64,000 nt of DNA, taken from Flavobacterium gelidilacus DSM 15343. GTDB lineage: Bacteria; Bacteroidota; Bacteroidia; Flavobacteriales; Flavobacteriaceae. Within the stretch, counting starts at the first letter, position 1. Every line of letters begins with the position of its first letter. Shown one piece after another: positions 34,658 to 42,681 of the stretch. The notes below the pieces were generated by a model. The model ran no database searches, had not been told where the DNA came from, and saw only the letters and a program-made list of their open reading frames with translations. The stretch is taken from assembly GCF_000422685.1 (NCBI RefSeq), contig NZ_KE383905.1:1-64000 (forward strand), written 5' to 3'. A program made the position numbers and the translations under genes.

Positions 34658-35791
34658 ATGAATTCACAAAACCAAATAGTTTTATCGCTTGGAAGTAATA
34701 TAGGAAATAGATTAGAAGCTATTGAATTATGTATTTCTTCCATTCATAATGAGATTGCAACCGTTGTAAAAGTTTCAAATGTTTATGAAACACCAGCTTG
34801 GGGTTTTCAAAGTGAACCTTTTTTCAATTGTGCTATTGTAATTCATACCACAAAATCACCACAAAAAATCCTTACTCAAATCTTAAAACTTGAAAAACAA
34901 TTAGGAAGAGTAAGAGGAAAACAAGAAGGTTATCAGGCAAGAACCATTGATATAGATATTATTTCTTTGAATGAAGACCTTGTTGAAACTGAAAATTTGC
35001 AAATTCCACACAATCAAATGCAGAATAGGATGTTTGTGTTATTGCCGATGCAAGATTTAAGTCTGAATTGGATTCATCCAAAATTCAAAAAATCTATTTC
35101 TGAATTAATTCAAGCTTGTAAAGATGAAAGTGAATGTAAATTAGTTAAAAAATTAGTTTCACCAATCGAAAAGTTGAAGTTACAAAATTTCAATTATATT
35201 GCTATTGAAGGGAATATTGGTGCAGGAAAAACAACTTTGGCTACCAAGATAGCTGAAGATTGTAATGCAAAATTAGTTTTAGAACGTTTTGCCGATAATC
35301 CCTTTTTACCAAAATTTTATAAAGATCAGAATCGTTATGCTTTTCCGTTAGAAATGTCATTTTTAGCAGATAGATACCAACAACTGACAGATGATTTGGC
35401 TCAATTTGATTTATTTAAAGACTTTATCGTTGCAGATTATCATATTTTTAAGTCACTAATTTTTGCAAAAGTGACTTTGCATGAAGATGAATTTCGCTTG
35501 TACAAAACCATGTTTGACATCATTCACAAAGAAATGCCAAAACCTGATTTATATGTGTATTTATACCAAAACACAGAAAGACTTTTAGCGAATATAAAAA
35601 AAAGAGGTCGAAATTACGAACAAGAAATTCCAGCAGAATACTTAGAAAAAATCAATCGTGGTTATTTAGATTATATTAAAACTCAAACGGATTTGAATGT
35701 TTTAGTTGTTGATATTTCTGATTTAGATTTTATCAAAAAACAAAATGATTACATTTATTTGTTGGGTGAGATTAATAACAGACTAAATTAA
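34658..35791 (+). CDS. folK: FolK-deoxynucleoside kinase fusion
   Basis: The 377-residue protein joins two enzymes. Residues 1 to about 160 are 6-hydroxymethyl-7,8-dihydropterin pyrophosphokinase of folate synthesis (LSLGSNIGNRLEAI, VYETPAWGFQSEPFFN, RTIDIDIISL). Residues about 178-377 are a deoxyribonucleoside kinase with P-loop EGNIGAGKTT (184-192), ERFADNPFL and the Arg-rich lid KKRGRNYEQEIP. A roughly 20-residue linker separates them. Both use ATP, one for folate and one for dNTP salvage, linking thymidylate-related supplies. The start at 34658 follows the folK family. It converges on an RNA methyltransferase gene through a palindromic repeat. Confidence 0.93.
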   Translation: MNSQNQIVLSLGSNIGNRLEAIELCISSIHNEIATVVKVSNVYETPAWGFQSEPFFNCAIVIHTTKSPQKILTQILKLEKQLGRVRGKQEGYQARTIDIDIISLNEDLVETENLQIPHNQMQNRMFVLLPMQDLSLNWIHPKFKKSISELIQACKDESECKLVKKLVSPIEKLKLQNFNYIAIEGNIGAGKTTLATKIAEDCNAKLVLERFADNPFLPKFYKDQNRYAFPLEMSFLADRYQQLTDDLAQFDLFKDFIVADYHIFKSLIFAKVTLHEDEFRLYKTMFDIIHKEMPKPDLYVYLYQNTERLLANIKKRGRNYEQEIPAEYLEKINRGYLDYIKTQTDLNVLVVDISDLDFIKKQNDYIYLLGEINNRLN

Positions 35792-35795
35792 GCGT

Positions 35796-35866
35796 TCACA
35801 GATTTAAGAAATTAAAGAAATTTACACAGATTATTTTTTCTGATTTCTCAAATTTCTCAAATCTGT
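35796..35866 (+). repeat. Palindromic intergenic repeat (CACAGATTT...AAATCTGTG)
   Basis: The arms CACAGATTTAAGAAATT (35796-35812) and AATTTCTCAAATCTGTG (35850-35866) are complementary with one mismatch. A further CACAGATT (35824-35831) lies inside. It lies between convergent genes and may act as a terminator for both. Confidence 0.75.
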
Positions 35867-35877
35867 GTTCCAAAAAA

Positions 35878-36405
35878 TCAATTCATTTTCTGAAACAAAT
35901 CCCAAATCACAATTCCAGCACTAACCGAAATATTCAAAGAATGCTTACTCCCTAATTGTGGAATTTCAATTACACCATCGCTCAAATTAATAGCTTCTTG
36001 TTGCACACCTTTTACTTCATTTCCAAAAATTAAAGCATATTTTTTATCAGTTTTAGGCTGAAAATCATTCAACATTATCGAATTTTCTACCTGTTCAATC
36101 GAATAAATTTCAACTTGTTCAGCTTTTAATTTTTCAATGACTTCTAAAACGTCTTTGGCATATTCCCAGGTGACTGTGTCTGTTGCACCTAGAGCCGTTT
36201 TATGAATTTCTTTGTTTGGTGGAACAGCTGTAATTCCACATAAATATATTTTTTCAACTAAAAAAGCATCACAAGTTCTAAAAACAGAACCTATATTATG
36301 TAAACTTCTAATATCATCTAAAATAACAATAATGGGAGTTTTATCTGCTTCTTTAAATTCTTCTTTGCTTATTCTATTTAATTCTTCGTTAGCTAATTTT
36401 TTCAT
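35878..36405 (-). CDS. TrmH/SpoU-family RNA 2'-O-methyltransferase
   Basis: The 175-residue protein has the SPOUT signatures: RSLHNIGSVFRTCDAF (motif 1, with the catalytic arginine), LIFGNEVKGVQQEAI (motif 2), and IPQLGSKHSLNISVSAGIV (motif 3), the trefoil-knot SAM site. It lacks the N-terminal extension of larger rRNA enzymes and so resembles TrmL/TrmH-like tRNA or rRNA ribose methylases. The exact target nucleotide cannot be read off. A TATCTTTG box (36410-36417, minus strand) lies directly before its start, which suggests a very short leader. Confidence 0.9.
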   Translation of the reverse strand: MKKLANEELNRISKEEFKEADKTPIIVILDDIRSLHNIGSVFRTCDAFLVEKIYLCGITAVPPNKEIHKTALGATDTVTWEYAKDVLEVIEKLKAEQVEIYSIEQVENSIMLNDFQPKTDKKYALIFGNEVKGVQQEAINLSDGVIEIPQLGSKHSLNISVSAGIVIWDLFQKMN

Positions 36406-36509
36406 TTGACAAAGATAGTTTTTAGTTTAAAATTCTTAATAACAATTATTAACAAATCAATAACAGTAAGCAAAAAAGGAGTTTTATATATTGCTCAAAA
36501 TTAAAAATT

Positions 36510-37322
36510 ATGAAATACTTATTTTTACTATTTGTTTTGTTCACTCAAAGCTGCAACTCACAAAATTCAAATTTGCCAAAAGTTGACAAAGAAAAACAAC
36601 AAGCCATTATTGATGAACATTTAACCAATTGTGCAACCAAGTACAATTATAATTATGCAATGGATAAATGGCAAGAATGTTTGGATAAAGGTTTAGAAAA
36701 AGATTCAACAATAGCTTATTTGTGGCAACAAAAAGCAATGCCCTTATTTAAAGCAAGAAAGTATGAAGCTGGAATGGTTTTTCTAGACAAAGCCGTTAAA
36801 TATGATGAAGCAAGATGGTTAGATTATAGAGCTTTTATTAAATGTATTTTTGCGAAAACCTACAAAGAAGCTATTGTAGATTTTGAAAAATGCAAAGCAA
36901 GAGTTGGAAATTCTTATGTAATGGATCATTCGTATGATTTTCATATTGCTTTAAGTTATTTACAATTAAATGATTTCAAAAAAGCAGAAAGTATTTTCAA
37001 AAAAGATACAGATGAACAAGCAAAAAAGCATGGTGAAGCACATCATTTAGATTTATTTTATTACGGAATTTCATTGCATGAGCAACAAAAATTTAAGGAA
37101 GCAATTACGGTTTTTGATAGAGCTTTAAAACAATATCCACAGTTTTCTGATGTAAAATATTACAAGGCACTTGCAATGTATAGAAATGATGAATCAAAAG
37201 AAGTAACTGATGCTTTATTTAAAGAAGCAAAAGCAGACTTAGAAGCTGGTTATACGATAAACGAAGATCAGATTTATTATGAAATGTATCCATATCAAAT
37301 CGAAAAATTAAAAAACAGATAA
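36510..37322 (+). CDS. Tetratricopeptide-repeat lipoprotein
   Basis: The 270-residue protein has a lipoprotein signal (MKYLFLLFVLFTQSC, Cys15). Several TPR-like helical pairs follow (DSTIAYLWQQKAMPLFKARKYEAG around 70-95, YGISLHEQQKFKEAITVFDRALKQYP around 190-215). TPRs mediate protein contacts, here at a membrane surface in the envelope. The amidohydrolase gene begins 3 bp after its stop, so the two are co-transcribed and may act together. No specific function is recognised. Confidence 0.8.
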   Translation: MKYLFLLFVLFTQSCNSQNSNLPKVDKEKQQAIIDEHLTNCATKYNYNYAMDKWQECLDKGLEKDSTIAYLWQQKAMPLFKARKYEAGMVFLDKAVKYDEARWLDYRAFIKCIFAKTYKEAIVDFEKCKARVGNSYVMDHSYDFHIALSYLQLNDFKKAESIFKKDTDEQAKKHGEAHHLDLFYYGISLHEQQKFKEAITVFDRALKQYPQFSDVKYYKALAMYRNDESKEVTDALFKEAKADLEAGYTINEDQIYYEMYPYQIEKLKNR

Positions 37323-37325
37323 ACT

Positions 37326-38615
37326 ATGAAAAAAATATTTTCTTTTGCAATCGTTTTAATAACTTCAATAGTTGTTGCTCAAACAAATGAAGTTGATTAT
37401 GTTGTTAAAAACGTAAATGTAGTTCCAATGAATTCAAATCTTGTGCTTAAAAATCAAGATGTAAAAATCAAAGACGGAAAAATCATTGAAATTTCTAAAT
37501 CAAAAAAATCAAAAAATAAAACTGTAAAAATAATTGATGGCAAAGGTATGTATTTGATGCCTTCATTAAGTGATGCTCACGTGCATTTTCCAGAAACTGA
37601 AAAAGAAATGGAAAAAGTTATGCAATTAAACATCATAAACGGAATCACAAAATTACGTTCCATGAGAGGTGATTGGAATCACGTTAAATGGAGAGAAAAG
37701 TATAATGCTGAAACTTCTTATTATCCAAAATTATATATTTCTGCACCACCAATTAGTCGTCAATATGATTTAACAATCGAGCAAATGAATGACTTTGTTA
37801 AAAGTGCAAAAGACTACAATTTCGATTTTATAAAAATTTTAAGCATCAAAAGTGAAACGCTTTTTAAACAATTAGATAGTGTTTGTAAAAGTCAGAATAT
37901 TTCTTTGGCTGGACATTTTTTAGATAATCCAAAAGGCATTCATATTTCTGATGAAGCTTTTTTTAATTCAAACTATAAATCTTTCGAACATTTGGGTGGA
38001 TTAATCGGAGAACCAGAAAAATTCGATTCGCGAATTAAATATATTCAAGACAAAAAAATGGTTGTTTGTCCAACTTTGTTATGGTATGATATTGGTTCAG
38101 GTCAATATGATACTGATTATTTAATCAATCAAGACGGAATGCAATTTGTAAAAGAGGAAACCAAAAAAGAATGGGTTGAAAAAACAAATCTGTACAGAGA
38201 AAAGACCGGAAAAGCAGCTCTTGAAGTAGAAATCGAAAGCGAAAAAAAATCAATGGAAGAACGTTTTTCAGTAGTCAAAAAATTAAATGATTTAGGAATT
38301 GATTTAATTATAAGTCCAGATGCAAGTTCAAAATATATGATTTCAGGTTTTGCTTTATTTGAAGAAATGAAATTATATAAAAAATCAGGCTTATCTAATT
38401 ATGATATTTTAAAATCATCAACGTTAAATTTTGCAAAACTGTTCAATGAAAACTATGGAACAATAGAAATAGGTAAAAACGCAGATTTCATTTTACTTGG
38501 CGAAAATCCATTAGAAAAATTAGAAACGTTAAAAGAAATAAAAGGCGTATTTTATAATAATTTCTATTTAAACGAAAGTCAATTGAATGAAATTAGAAAC
38601 AATATCGAAAAGTAG
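37326..38615 (+). CDS. Exported amidohydrolase family protein
   Basis: The 429-residue protein has a signal peptide (1-19, ending VVAQT) and an amidohydrolase fold. The first metal site HVHF is in LSDAHVHFPE (about 80), with LAGHFLDN and KSFEHLGG giving later histidines. ISPDAS carries the conserved Asp, and the closing IEIGKNADFILLGENPLEKL is typical of imidazolonepropionase/prolidase-like members. It therefore probably cleaves a cyclic amide or dipeptide in the periplasm. It forms an operon with the TPR lipoprotein. Confidence 0.85.
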   Translation: MKKIFSFAIVLITSIVVAQTNEVDYVVKNVNVVPMNSNLVLKNQDVKIKDGKIIEISKSKKSKNKTVKIIDGKGMYLMPSLSDAHVHFPETEKEMEKVMQLNIINGITKLRSMRGDWNHVKWREKYNAETSYYPKLYISAPPISRQYDLTIEQMNDFVKSAKDYNFDFIKILSIKSETLFKQLDSVCKSQNISLAGHFLDNPKGIHISDEAFFNSNYKSFEHLGGLIGEPEKFDSRIKYIQDKKMVVCPTLLWYDIGSGQYDTDYLINQDGMQFVKEETKKEWVEKTNLYREKTGKAALEVEIESEKKSMEERFSVVKKLNDLGIDLIISPDASSKYMISGFALFEEMKLYKKSGLSNYDILKSSTLNFAKLFNENYGTIEIGKNADFILLGENPLEKLETLKEIKGVFYNNFYLNESQLNEIRNNIEK

Positions 38616-38632
38616 TTTAATGCTTTGATGAA

Positions 38633-38660
38633 CTTTGCGTAAAACTTTGCTTCTTTGCGT
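38633..38660 (+). repeat. Short direct repeats CTTTGC(GT)
   Basis: Three copies of CTTTGC, two extended to CTTTGCGT (38633-38640, 38645-38650, 38653-38660), lie between the amidohydrolase and mutS. They have no coding potential. Confidence 0.5.
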
Positions 38661-38695
38661 TAAAATATTTCATCTTATTTTTGATATTGATTTTT

Positions 38696-38731
38696 GACAT
38701 TGACATTGAAATTGAAATTGTCATTGATTTT
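38696..38731 (+). repeat. Tandem 6-bp repeat upstream of mutS
   Basis: Six consecutive hexamers of consensus GAnATT (GACATT, GACATT, GAAATT, GAAATT, GTCATT, GATTTT) overlap the mutS promoter region. Confidence 0.72.
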
Positions 38732-38741
38732 CGTAACTTCG
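38712..38741 (+). promoter_or_regulatory. mutS: mutS promoter
   Basis: TTG at 38712-38714, a 19-bp spacer and TAACTTCG at 38734-38741 (one mismatch to TAnnTTTG). The -10-like box is 21 bp before the GTG start. The box lies downstream of the ATG at 38694, which rules that ATG out as the start. Confidence 0.6.
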
Positions 38742-38762
38742 CATTCAATCAAAAATAAAATT

Positions 38763-41372
38763 GTGGCTAAAAAATCAGCACCTACAGAAAAGAAAGAAAC
38801 TCCTTTAATGAAGCAATACAATGGCATCAAGGCAAAATATCCAGATGCTTGTTTGTTGTTTCGTGTAGGAGATTTTTATGAAACTTTTGGAGAAGATGCT
38901 GTTCGTGCCGCTAGAATTTTAGGAATAACTTTAACAAAACGTGGAGCTGGTTCAGAAACCGAAACGGCTTTGGCTGGTTTTCCACATCATTCTATAAATA
39001 CTTATTTGCCTAAATTAGTCAAAGCTGGACTTCGTGTAGCGATTTGCGATCAACTAGAAGATCCAAAAATGACTAAAACCATTGTGAAACGAGGTGTGAC
39101 CGAATTAATTACACCTGGAGTTTCAATGAATGATGAGGTTTTGCAATCCAAATCAAATAACTTTTTGGCAGCATTACATTTTGGAAAAATCTCAATTGGA
39201 ATTTCATTTTTAGATGTTTCTACAGGTGAATTTTTAACGGCTCAAGGAAATGAAGAATACATTGATAAATTATTGCAAAATTTTCAACCAAGTGAAGTTT
39301 TAATTCCGAAGCAATTCAAATTAAAATTTAAGGAAGTTTTTGGCGAAGATTATCATACTTTCTTTTTAGAAGATTGGATTTTTAAACAAGATTATGCTTT
39401 TGAAAGTTTAACAAATCATTTTCAAACCAACTCTTTAAAAGGATTTGGAATAGAAGAACTGCAAGAAGGAATTATTTCATCTGGAGCCATTTTATATTAT
39501 TTATCAGAAACACAACATAATAAAATTCAACACATAACTTCTATTCAACGAATTGCAGAAGATGCTTATGTTTGGATGGATCGGTTTACTATTCGTAATT
39601 TAGAATTATATCACTCTACGAATCAAAATGCAGTAACACTTTTGGATGTGATTGATAAGACATTATCTCCAATGGGTTCGCGTTTATTGAAACGTTGGTT
39701 AGCACTGCCTTTAAAAGAAGCTATTAAAATAAAAAATCGTCATGAAGTTGTGGCTTACTTGAAAGAAAATCAAGATATTTTAAAACAAATTCAAACACAA
39801 ATTAAGCAGATTTCAGATTTAGAGCGTTTGATTTCTAAAGTAGCCACTGGAAAAATTTCACCAAGAGAAGTTGTTTATTTGAAAGATTCATTAGATGCTA
39901 TTATTCCAATAAAAACATTGGCTTTAGCTTCAAATAACGAATCCTTAAAAGTTATTGGTGATAGTTTACACGCTTGCGAATTACTTCGAGAGAAAATAAA
40001 AACAACCTTAAATCAAGAAGCACCAGTTGCCATAAATAAAGGAAATGCAATTGCTAAAGGTGTAAATGAAGAATTAGATGAATTAAGAGCCATTTCATCC
40101 AAAGGAAAAGGATTTTTAGATGATTTAGAACTTCGTGAAAGCGAAAAAACGGGAATCACATCGCTAAAAGTTTCCTTCAATAATGTTTTTGGCTATTATA
40201 TTGAAGTCAGAAACACACACAAAGACAAAGTGCCTGAAGAATGGATTAGAAAACAAACTTTAGTCAGTGCAGAAAGATATATTACCGAAGAATTAAAAGA
40301 ATACGAAGCTAAAATTTTAGGGGCTGAAGAAAAAATTCAGGTGCTAGAAAATCATTTGTTTGAGCAATTAATTCAGTGGATGGCAACTTATATTAAACCT
40401 GTTCAGTTAAATGCTAATTTAATTGCGCAGTTAGATTGTTTGAATTCATTTACCCAATTAGCCATAGAACAGAAATATGTTCAACCTGTTTTAGACGAAA
40501 GTTTTGATTTAGAAATTACAGAAGGTCGTCACCCTGTTATTGAGAAACAACTGCCTGTTGGTATTCCTTATATTTCTAACAATGTCTTTTTGGATAGAGA
40601 AACCCAGCAAATTATAATGATTACGGGTCCAAATATGTCTGGAAAGTCTGCTATTTTACGTCAAACCGCTTTAATTGTGCTGTTGGCTCAAATGGGAAGT
40701 TTTGTTCCGGCAGAAGCTGTTAGAATGGGAGTAGTAGATAAAATCTTCACTAGAGTAGGAGCAAGTGATAATATTTCAATGGGTGAGTCGACTTTTATGG
40801 TCGAAATGAATGAAACGGCCTCAATTTTGAATAATCTTTCAGAAAGAAGTTTGATTTTGTTAGACGAAATTGGAAGAGGAACTTCAACTTATGACGGAAT
40901 TTCGATTGCATGGGCAATTGCTGAATTTTTGCACGAACATCCAAATAAGCCAAAAACACTATTTGCAACACACTATCATGAATTGAACGAAATGGAAGTC
41001 ACGTTCAATAGAATTCAGAATTTTAATGTTTCTGTGAAAGAGTTGAAAGATACTGTTTTGTTTATTCGTAAATTGGTTAAAGGAGGAAGTGCTCATAGTT
41101 TTGGTATTCATGTAGCAAAAATGGCTGGAATGCCTCAAATCGTGATTCAGAAAGCGCAAAATTTATTGAAGAAGTTGGAGAAAAATCATTCTTCGAGTGA
41201 ATTATTAAATATTAAAGACGCAAATGATGAGTTGCAATTAAGTTTTTTCAATTTAGATGACCCATTATTAGAGGAAATTAAAGATCAAATTATGAATTTA
41301 GACATAAATACATTGACTCCCGTTGAAGCTTTGATGAAATTGAATGAAATAAAACGAATGATTGTAAAATAA
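38763..41372 (+). CDS. mutS: DNA mismatch repair protein MutS
   Basis: MutS recognises mismatches and starts repair with MutL. From GTG 38763 the protein has 869 residues. It has the mismatch-reading motif [13 protein letters not shown] (about residues 35-47), connector and lever domains, the ABC-type ATPase with Walker [13 protein letters not shown] and Walker [15 protein letters not shown], and a C-terminal dimerisation tail. The GTG is preferred over an ATG at 38694 because the promoter lies between them and MutS homologues begin near AKKS. No mutL is adjacent. Confidence 0.96.
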   Translation: MAKKSAPTEKKETPLMKQYNGIKAKYPDACLLFRVGDFYETFGEDAVRAARILGITLTKRGAGSETETALAGFPHHSINTYLPKLVKAGLRVAICDQLEDPKMTKTIVKRGVTELITPGVSMNDEVLQSKSNNFLAALHFGKISIGISFLDVSTGEFLTAQGNEEYIDKLLQNFQPSEVLIPKQFKLKFKEVFGEDYHTFFLEDWIFKQDYAFESLTNHFQTNSLKGFGIEELQEGIISSGAILYYLSETQHNKIQHITSIQRIAEDAYVWMDRFTIRNLELYHSTNQNAVTLLDVIDKTLSPMGSRLLKRWLALPLKEAIKIKNRHEVVAYLKENQDILKQIQTQIKQISDLERLISKVATGKISPREVVYLKDSLDAIIPIKTLALASNNESLKVIGDSLHACELLREKIKTTLNQEAPVAINKGNAIAKGVNEELDELRAISSKGKGFLDDLELRESEKTGITSLKVSFNNVFGYYIEVRNTHKDKVPEEWIRKQTLVSAERYITEELKEYEAKILGAEEKIQVLENHLFEQLIQWMATYIKPVQLNANLIAQLDCLNSFTQLAIEQKYVQPVLDESFDLEITEGRHPVIEKQLPVGIPYISNNVFLDRETQQIIMITGPNMSGKSAILRQTALIVLLAQMGSFVPAEAVRMGVVDKIFTRVGASDNISMGESTFMVEMNETASILNNLSERSLILLDEIGRGTSTYDGISIAWAIAEFLHEHPNKPKTLFATHYHELNEMEVTFNRIQNFNVSVKELKDTVLFIRKLVKGGSAHSFGIHVAKMAGMPQIVIQKAQNLLKKLEKNHSSSELLNIKDANDELQLSFFNLDDPLLEEIKDQIMNLDINTLTPVEALMKLNEIKRMIVK

Positions 41373-41437
41373 TTTCATTTGTAAATAAATCACTGTCAAT
41401 AGGTTATTTGTTTTTTGAAAATTTTTATTAAAAAAGG

Positions 41438-41468
41438 TTTGCAAAATTAAATTTATAGTGTACATTTG
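41438..41468 (+). promoter_or_regulatory. Promoter of the tRNA-Gly/tRNA-Leu operon
   Basis: TTTG (41438-41441), a 19-bp spacer and TACATTTG (41461-41468) give a perfect match to the Bacteroidota consensus. About 117 bp of leader separates it from the first tRNA; in that stretch I see only short complementary segments (AGACT/AGTCT) and no gene. Confidence 0.85.
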
Positions 41469-41585
41469 CAACCGCAATACGGAACAAGTATGGCGAAGTT
41501 CTTAAAAATAAAAGTGAAAATAGACTCCTAATTGAGTGTGATTATGTTCTACTAAATCTAGTCTTTTTTGAGTTTTATCATAAAC

Positions 41586-41658
41586 GCGAAAATAGCTCAG
41601 CTGGTAGAGCGCGACCTTGCCAAGGTCGAGGTCGCGGGTTCGAGCCCCGTTTTTCGCT
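41586..41658 (+). tRNA. tRNA-Gly (anticodon GCC)
   Basis: A complete 73-nt cloverleaf: acceptor GCGAAAA with TTTTCGC, D stem GCTC/GAGC, anticodon stem CGACC/GGTCG around loop TTGCCAA, and T arm GCGGG-TTCGAGC-CCCGT. The discriminator is T and no CCA is encoded. It is the first gene of the two-tRNA transcript. Confidence 0.95.
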
Positions 41659-41693
41659 CAATATTATACCAATGGTTTTTTATTAAACCAAAT

Positions 41694-41779
41694 GCTTGAG
41701 TGGTGGAATTGGTAGACACGCTGGACTTAAAATCCAGTGGGTAGTAATGCCCGTGCGGGTTCAAGTCCCGCCTTGAGTA
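41694..41779 (+). tRNA. tRNA-Leu (anticodon TAA)
   Basis: An 86-nt class II tRNA with long variable arm (GGGTAGTAATGCCC region), anticodon stem CTGGA/TCCAG around loop CTTAAAA, and T arm GCGGG-TTCAAGT-CCCGC. The acceptor GCTTGAG/CTTGAGT contains three G-U pairs (1-72, 4-69, 5-68), so it is weaker than usual but complete. The discriminator is A. A terminator follows. Confidence 0.95.
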
Positions 41780-41782
41780 CTA

Positions 41783-41813
41783 AAAGCTTCAAACTATGTT
41801 TGGAGCTTTTTTT
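41783..41813 (+). terminator. Terminator of the tRNA operon
   Basis: AAAGCTTCAAAC (41783-41794) pairs with GTTTGGAGCTTT (41798-41809, one G-U) over a 3-nt loop, followed by Ts. Confidence 0.88.
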
Positions 41814-41900
41814 GTTTATAACATCTTCAATACTTTTTTTTTAACCTTTTTATTCCTGATATTAAAATAGTAGCTTGCTATTTCATTATTAAAAACAATT

Positions 41901-42248
41901 ATGGGGACATTCGTCATTACTAAAAGAATAAACGACTTATATAAATATGAATTTGTATCTAGAAAAGGTAAGCCTATTTTTATTAGTAAAGATTTTGAAT
42001 TAAGATTTGAATGCGAAAATGAGATAGAGAGTCTAAAAATTAGATTAGAAGATTGTTTTTTTATGCAATTTAAATCAATGAAAGGAAAGTTTTATTTTAA
42101 AATTGTTTTGCAGAATGAAGAGATTGCAGTGAGTAGGAAATTTTCAACGCAATTGATGATGCAAAAAAGCATTAATGAGATTGTTAAGTATGGTAATCAA
42201 TCTGAGATTTTAGATTTTTCTCTAGAATTGGATATTTTCAAAAATTAA
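41901..42248 (+). CDS. DUF1508 (YegP-like) domain protein
   Basis: The 115-residue cytosolic protein resembles the DUF1508/YegP module: FVITKRINDLYKYEFVSRKGKPIF at the start, FKSMKGKFYFKIVLQNEEIAVSRKF in the middle, and a closing helix with EIVKYG. These proteins form a small beta-sheet fold of unknown function. Usual members carry two repeats in about this length; the second is recognisable here. It is monocistronic and ends in a bidirectional terminator. Confidence 0.78.
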   Translation: MGTFVITKRINDLYKYEFVSRKGKPIFISKDFELRFECENEIESLKIRLEDCFFMQFKSMKGKFYFKIVLQNEEIAVSRKFSTQLMMQKSINEIVKYGNQSEILDFSLELDIFKN

Positions 42249-42285
42249 TTGTAGTAAATGGATTACGTAAAATAAAAATAAATCT

Positions 42286-42323
42286 AAAAAAAAAGCCTCA
42301 CATTGTGAGACTTTATTTTTTTT
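42286..42323 (+). terminator. Bidirectional terminator between DUF1508 and a lipoprotein gene
   Basis: AAGCCTCAC and GTGAGACTT (one mismatch, 3-nt loop), with nine As to the left and eight Ts to the right. Confidence 0.78.
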
Positions 42324-42336
42324 AGATAGCTTCTAA

Positions 42337-42525
42337 TTACTTAGCAACTTCTTCAGTAGTAACTTCAACAGCAACAGTAGTGTCAGGAGCAACTTCAACA
42401 GTTTCAACAGTTTCAGTAACAACTTCTTCAGTAGCTGGAGTAGTTTCTTCTACATTAGCTTCAGTTTCTTTACAAGATACGAACATCATAGCAACTAATG
42501 CTAAACTTAATACAACTTTTTTCAT
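42337..42525 (-). CDS. Small acidic Thr/Val/Glu-rich lipoprotein
   Basis: The 62-residue protein has a lipobox FVSC at Cys18. The mature part is 45 residues, made almost wholly of Glu, Thr, Val and Ala in low-complexity runs (VETVEVAPDTTVAVEVTTEE). It is similar in design to the protein at 48482 (MKK...FVSCKE start, then acidic low complexity). It has its own consensus promoter and a terminator on each side of the unit. Function is unknown; an abundant structural lipoprotein is plausible. Confidence 0.8.
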   Translation of the reverse strand: MKKVVLSLALVAMMFVSCKETEANVEETTPATEEVVTETVETVEVAPDTTVAVEVTTEEVAK

Positions 42526-42561
42526 CTTTTTTATTATAAAGGGTTAATTATTAATTCGGAG

Positions 42562-42590
42562 CAAAGATATAAATTTTTTGATATGACAAA
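42562..42590 (-). promoter_or_regulatory. Promoter of the small lipoprotein gene at 42337
   Basis: On the minus strand TTTG (42587-42590), a 17-bp spacer and TATCTTTG (42562-42569) match the consensus. The ATG follows 36 bp downstream. Confidence 0.75.
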
Positions 42591-42681
42591 TTATTTTTTG
42601 TTATTTTTTTCAAAATTTTTTTAATCCTTGAATTCCGGAGTATGTATTTACAATTTTCGTGCCAAAAATATTATTTTAAAC

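Noticed and set aside
38694..38762. ATG at 38694 as the start of mutS
   Set aside because: It is upstream of the probable promoter box and its translation is the hexamer repeat.
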